Positions 19,944 to 20,949 of a DNA stretch of 20,949 bases are shown here, piece after piece (positions within the stretch are counted from its first letter, which is position 1; each line of letters begins with the position of its first letter). The notes below the pieces were generated by a model that saw nothing but the letters and a program-made list of their open reading frames with translations, was not told the origin of the DNA and did not search any database. Source of the DNA: a virus; IMG/VR virus record IMGVR_UViG_3300005288_000117, positions 1-20,949 of that record; one strand, given 5' to 3'. Both the position numbers and the translations under genes were made by a program.

Positions 19944-20342
19944 ATGCCTTTCTGGATTCCAACTCGCGAAGATATCACACTCATCAAGCAGGCCGCCAGC
20001 ACTGAGACTGGCTTAACTGTTGGCCGCTTGATCCTCGAACCTGGTCGTCGCTGCAACATCATGTTTGATGGCGTCGACTCGAACATCAATATTGCTCTGG
20101 TTACGCGTCAACATGACGCCGATGAAGAGTGGCATGAAGACACTGACCTCGAATGCCCTGAAGACCTTACTGAGTTCAAGCGCGGCGTGACGCTGACTGA
20201 CGATGGTAAAGCAATCGTTGACTTCTACGTCAGAAACAAAGACGGCCTACACGGTAACGTAACTGTCTACTACAGCGACACCAAGATCCAGAAGATCGTG
20301 GGTTATCGCGTTGCTGATCGCATCCTGTATCAAGCACGGTAA
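19944..20342 (+). CDS. Hypothetical acidic protein, 132 aa
   Basis: ATG 19944 has TAAGGAGAAC upstream. Soluble, acidic in the middle (DADEEWHEDTDLECPEDL), with a basic Arg-rich start (LILEPGRRCNIMF) and a beta-rich end. No signal, no known domain. It has promoter-like sites on both sides, so it may be a single-gene unit. Function unknown. Confidence 0.66.
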   Translation: MPFWIPTREDITLIKQAASTETGLTVGRLILEPGRRCNIMFDGVDSNINIALVTRQHDADEEWHEDTDLECPEDLTEFKRGVTLTDDGKAIVDFYVRNKDGLHGNVTVYYSDTKIQKIVGYRVADRILYQAR

Positions 20343-20346
20343 AAGG

Positions 20347-20372
20347 TTGACGCCGTGCGAAACGGTGCAATA
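20347..20372 (+). promoter_or_regulatory. Weak promoter-like site upstream of 20429
   Basis: TTGACG (20347-20352) is a good -35. The -10 is unclear: AATACT at 16 bases or TACTAC at 18. The 86-base gap 20343-20428 carries an imperfect GCACGG/CCGTGC stem (20334-20358), too weak to be called a terminator. Confidence 0.35.
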
Positions 20373-20428
20373 CTACAAATGCAGCACACACAAACTGAAG
20401 TTCCAACTAAATCATAGAGGTATCAATC

Positions 20429-20812
20429 ATGTGCAAAGCCCGTGTAGCAGTACAAGCAATCACCACTGAAGCGCAAGTCCGCGCTCTGTTCCTTCTCGCA
20501 AACATCGACGTCATCTCGGTCATGTCGATTGACAACGAGTACTCTCCAAGTCTGATCGATACACTCCCTTGGTGGAAGGTGCAAACGCCGTCTGGCACAA
20601 TCAAGCTCGGTAATCGCAAACGCGTGATCAACATCGACTGGACTGACACTGACGTTCGTTTCGTCGTCACTGAAGACCATGTGACCAAAAGCGAAACGCA
20701 TGTTCACGCCTGGTCTGTCGGTAAAGCGGTAAACTACTTGATCGTGCTGCAACAGTTTGTTACCATGCGTGCATCGGGTGCTACTGAAGCAGTCGACCTC
20801 GACGAAGAGTAA
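20429..20812 (+). CDS. Hypothetical protein, 127 aa
   Basis: ATG 20429 is preceded by AGAGGTATC. Soluble alpha/beta protein with TEAQVRALFLLANIDVISVM near the start, a beta-rich centre (INIDWTDTDVRFVVTED), a helical part near the end and an acidic tail. No domain recognised. The partial gene at 20819 follows by six bases. Confidence 0.64.
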   Translation: MCKARVAVQAITTEAQVRALFLLANIDVISVMSIDNEYSPSLIDTLPWWKVQTPSGTIKLGNRKRVINIDWTDTDVRFVVTEDHVTKSETHVHAWSVGKAVNYLIVLQQFVTMRASGATEAVDLDEE

Positions 20813-20818
20813 ACCAAC

Positions 20819-20949
20819 ATGATCACCCAGACCTCACTCATGCACCCCTCTACACTGACAAAGCTCCGTACTGCAATCGCAGATGCGGAGCAGAAAGCGG
20901 CGGTAGACCCTACAGGTGTCGTTGTTGTCGATGTGTACAACAGCAAGGG
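20819..20949 (+). CDS. Hypothetical protein, 3' end outside window
   Basis: ATG 20819 opens a frame that runs off the window after 43 codons. The start contains PSTLTKLRTAIADAEQKAA, a helix, then a Val-rich strand (GVVVVDVYNSK). The ribosome site is poor (GAAGAG in the upstream gene end). Function unknown. Confidence 0.5.
   Translation, partial: MITQTSLMHPSTLTKLRTAIADAEQKAAVDPTGVVVVDVYNSK

Noticed and set aside
20334-20358. Possible terminator GCACGG/CCGTGC
   Set aside because: Only 6 bp with a 13-base loop and no T tract.
1-20949. tRNA genes, CRISPR arrays, insertion sequences or attachment sites
   Set aside because: None was visible on either strand; no cloverleaf, spaced repeats, transposase or integrase was recognised, though a dedicated tRNA scan was not possible.

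Overview
The window looks like part of a large, lytic, tailed phage genome (myovirus-like, T4-type lysis-control genes) infecting a Gram-negative host, probably Pseudomonas. Every supported gene is on the + strand. Genes are small and tightly packed, with many ATGA/TAATG stop-start overlaps, and no stretch above about 120 bases lacks a gene. The Gram-negative host is supported by an inner/outer-membrane spanin pair and four lipoboxes. Pseudomonas is suggested by an alpha/beta hydrolase that closely resembles the intracellular medium-chain-length PHA depolymerase PhaZ of pseudomonads. No tRNA, rRNA, CRISPR array, transposase, integrase or repressor gene was recognised.

Layout. (1) 1-3207: rIIA-like gene (5' end cut off), a promoter, an rIIB-like gene and a strong terminator. 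(2) 3261-5064: three small conserved phage-type genes, then overlapping i-spanin and o-spanin lysis genes. (3) 5065-7709: small unknowns, a 129-aa lipoprotein, membrane peptides, a GIY-YIG nuclease-like protein, ending in a perfect terminator. (4) 7728-10587: a coiled-coil protein, small unknowns, the PhaZ-like hydrolase and a membrane protein. (5) 10580-13243: an RtcB-type RNA ligase, a coiled-coil protein, a protein with an EF-Ts N-terminal (UBA/TS-N) domain and a QueD-like enzyme; this looks like an RNA/translation-themed cluster. (6) 13256-14911: two unknowns, a MazG-like NTP pyrophosphohydrolase, a C39-like cysteine peptidase and an overlapping small gene. (7) 14915-18491: a long chain of overlapping tiny genes, including two lipoproteins, zinc-ribbon-like proteins and a 220-aa protein with a conserved phage module. 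(8) 18496-20949: small unknowns behind several promoter-like sites; the last gene runs off the window.

Regulation. Most promoter-like sites fit TTG-N20/21-TANANT or close variants. Several place the -10 hexamer in the loop of an inverted repeat: a 14-bp stem at 6813-6851, 9 bp at 10595-10619, 11 bp at 11876-11905, and shorter arms at 2033-2049, 5076-5095 and 7748-7776. Two other promoters (8235 and 14938) share a 25-base -10/initial-transcript sequence. The hairpin-framed -10 pattern and the phage-borne PhaZ are the two observations most worth following up.

All functional calls come from reading motifs by eye and from memory of protein families; no database search was run.
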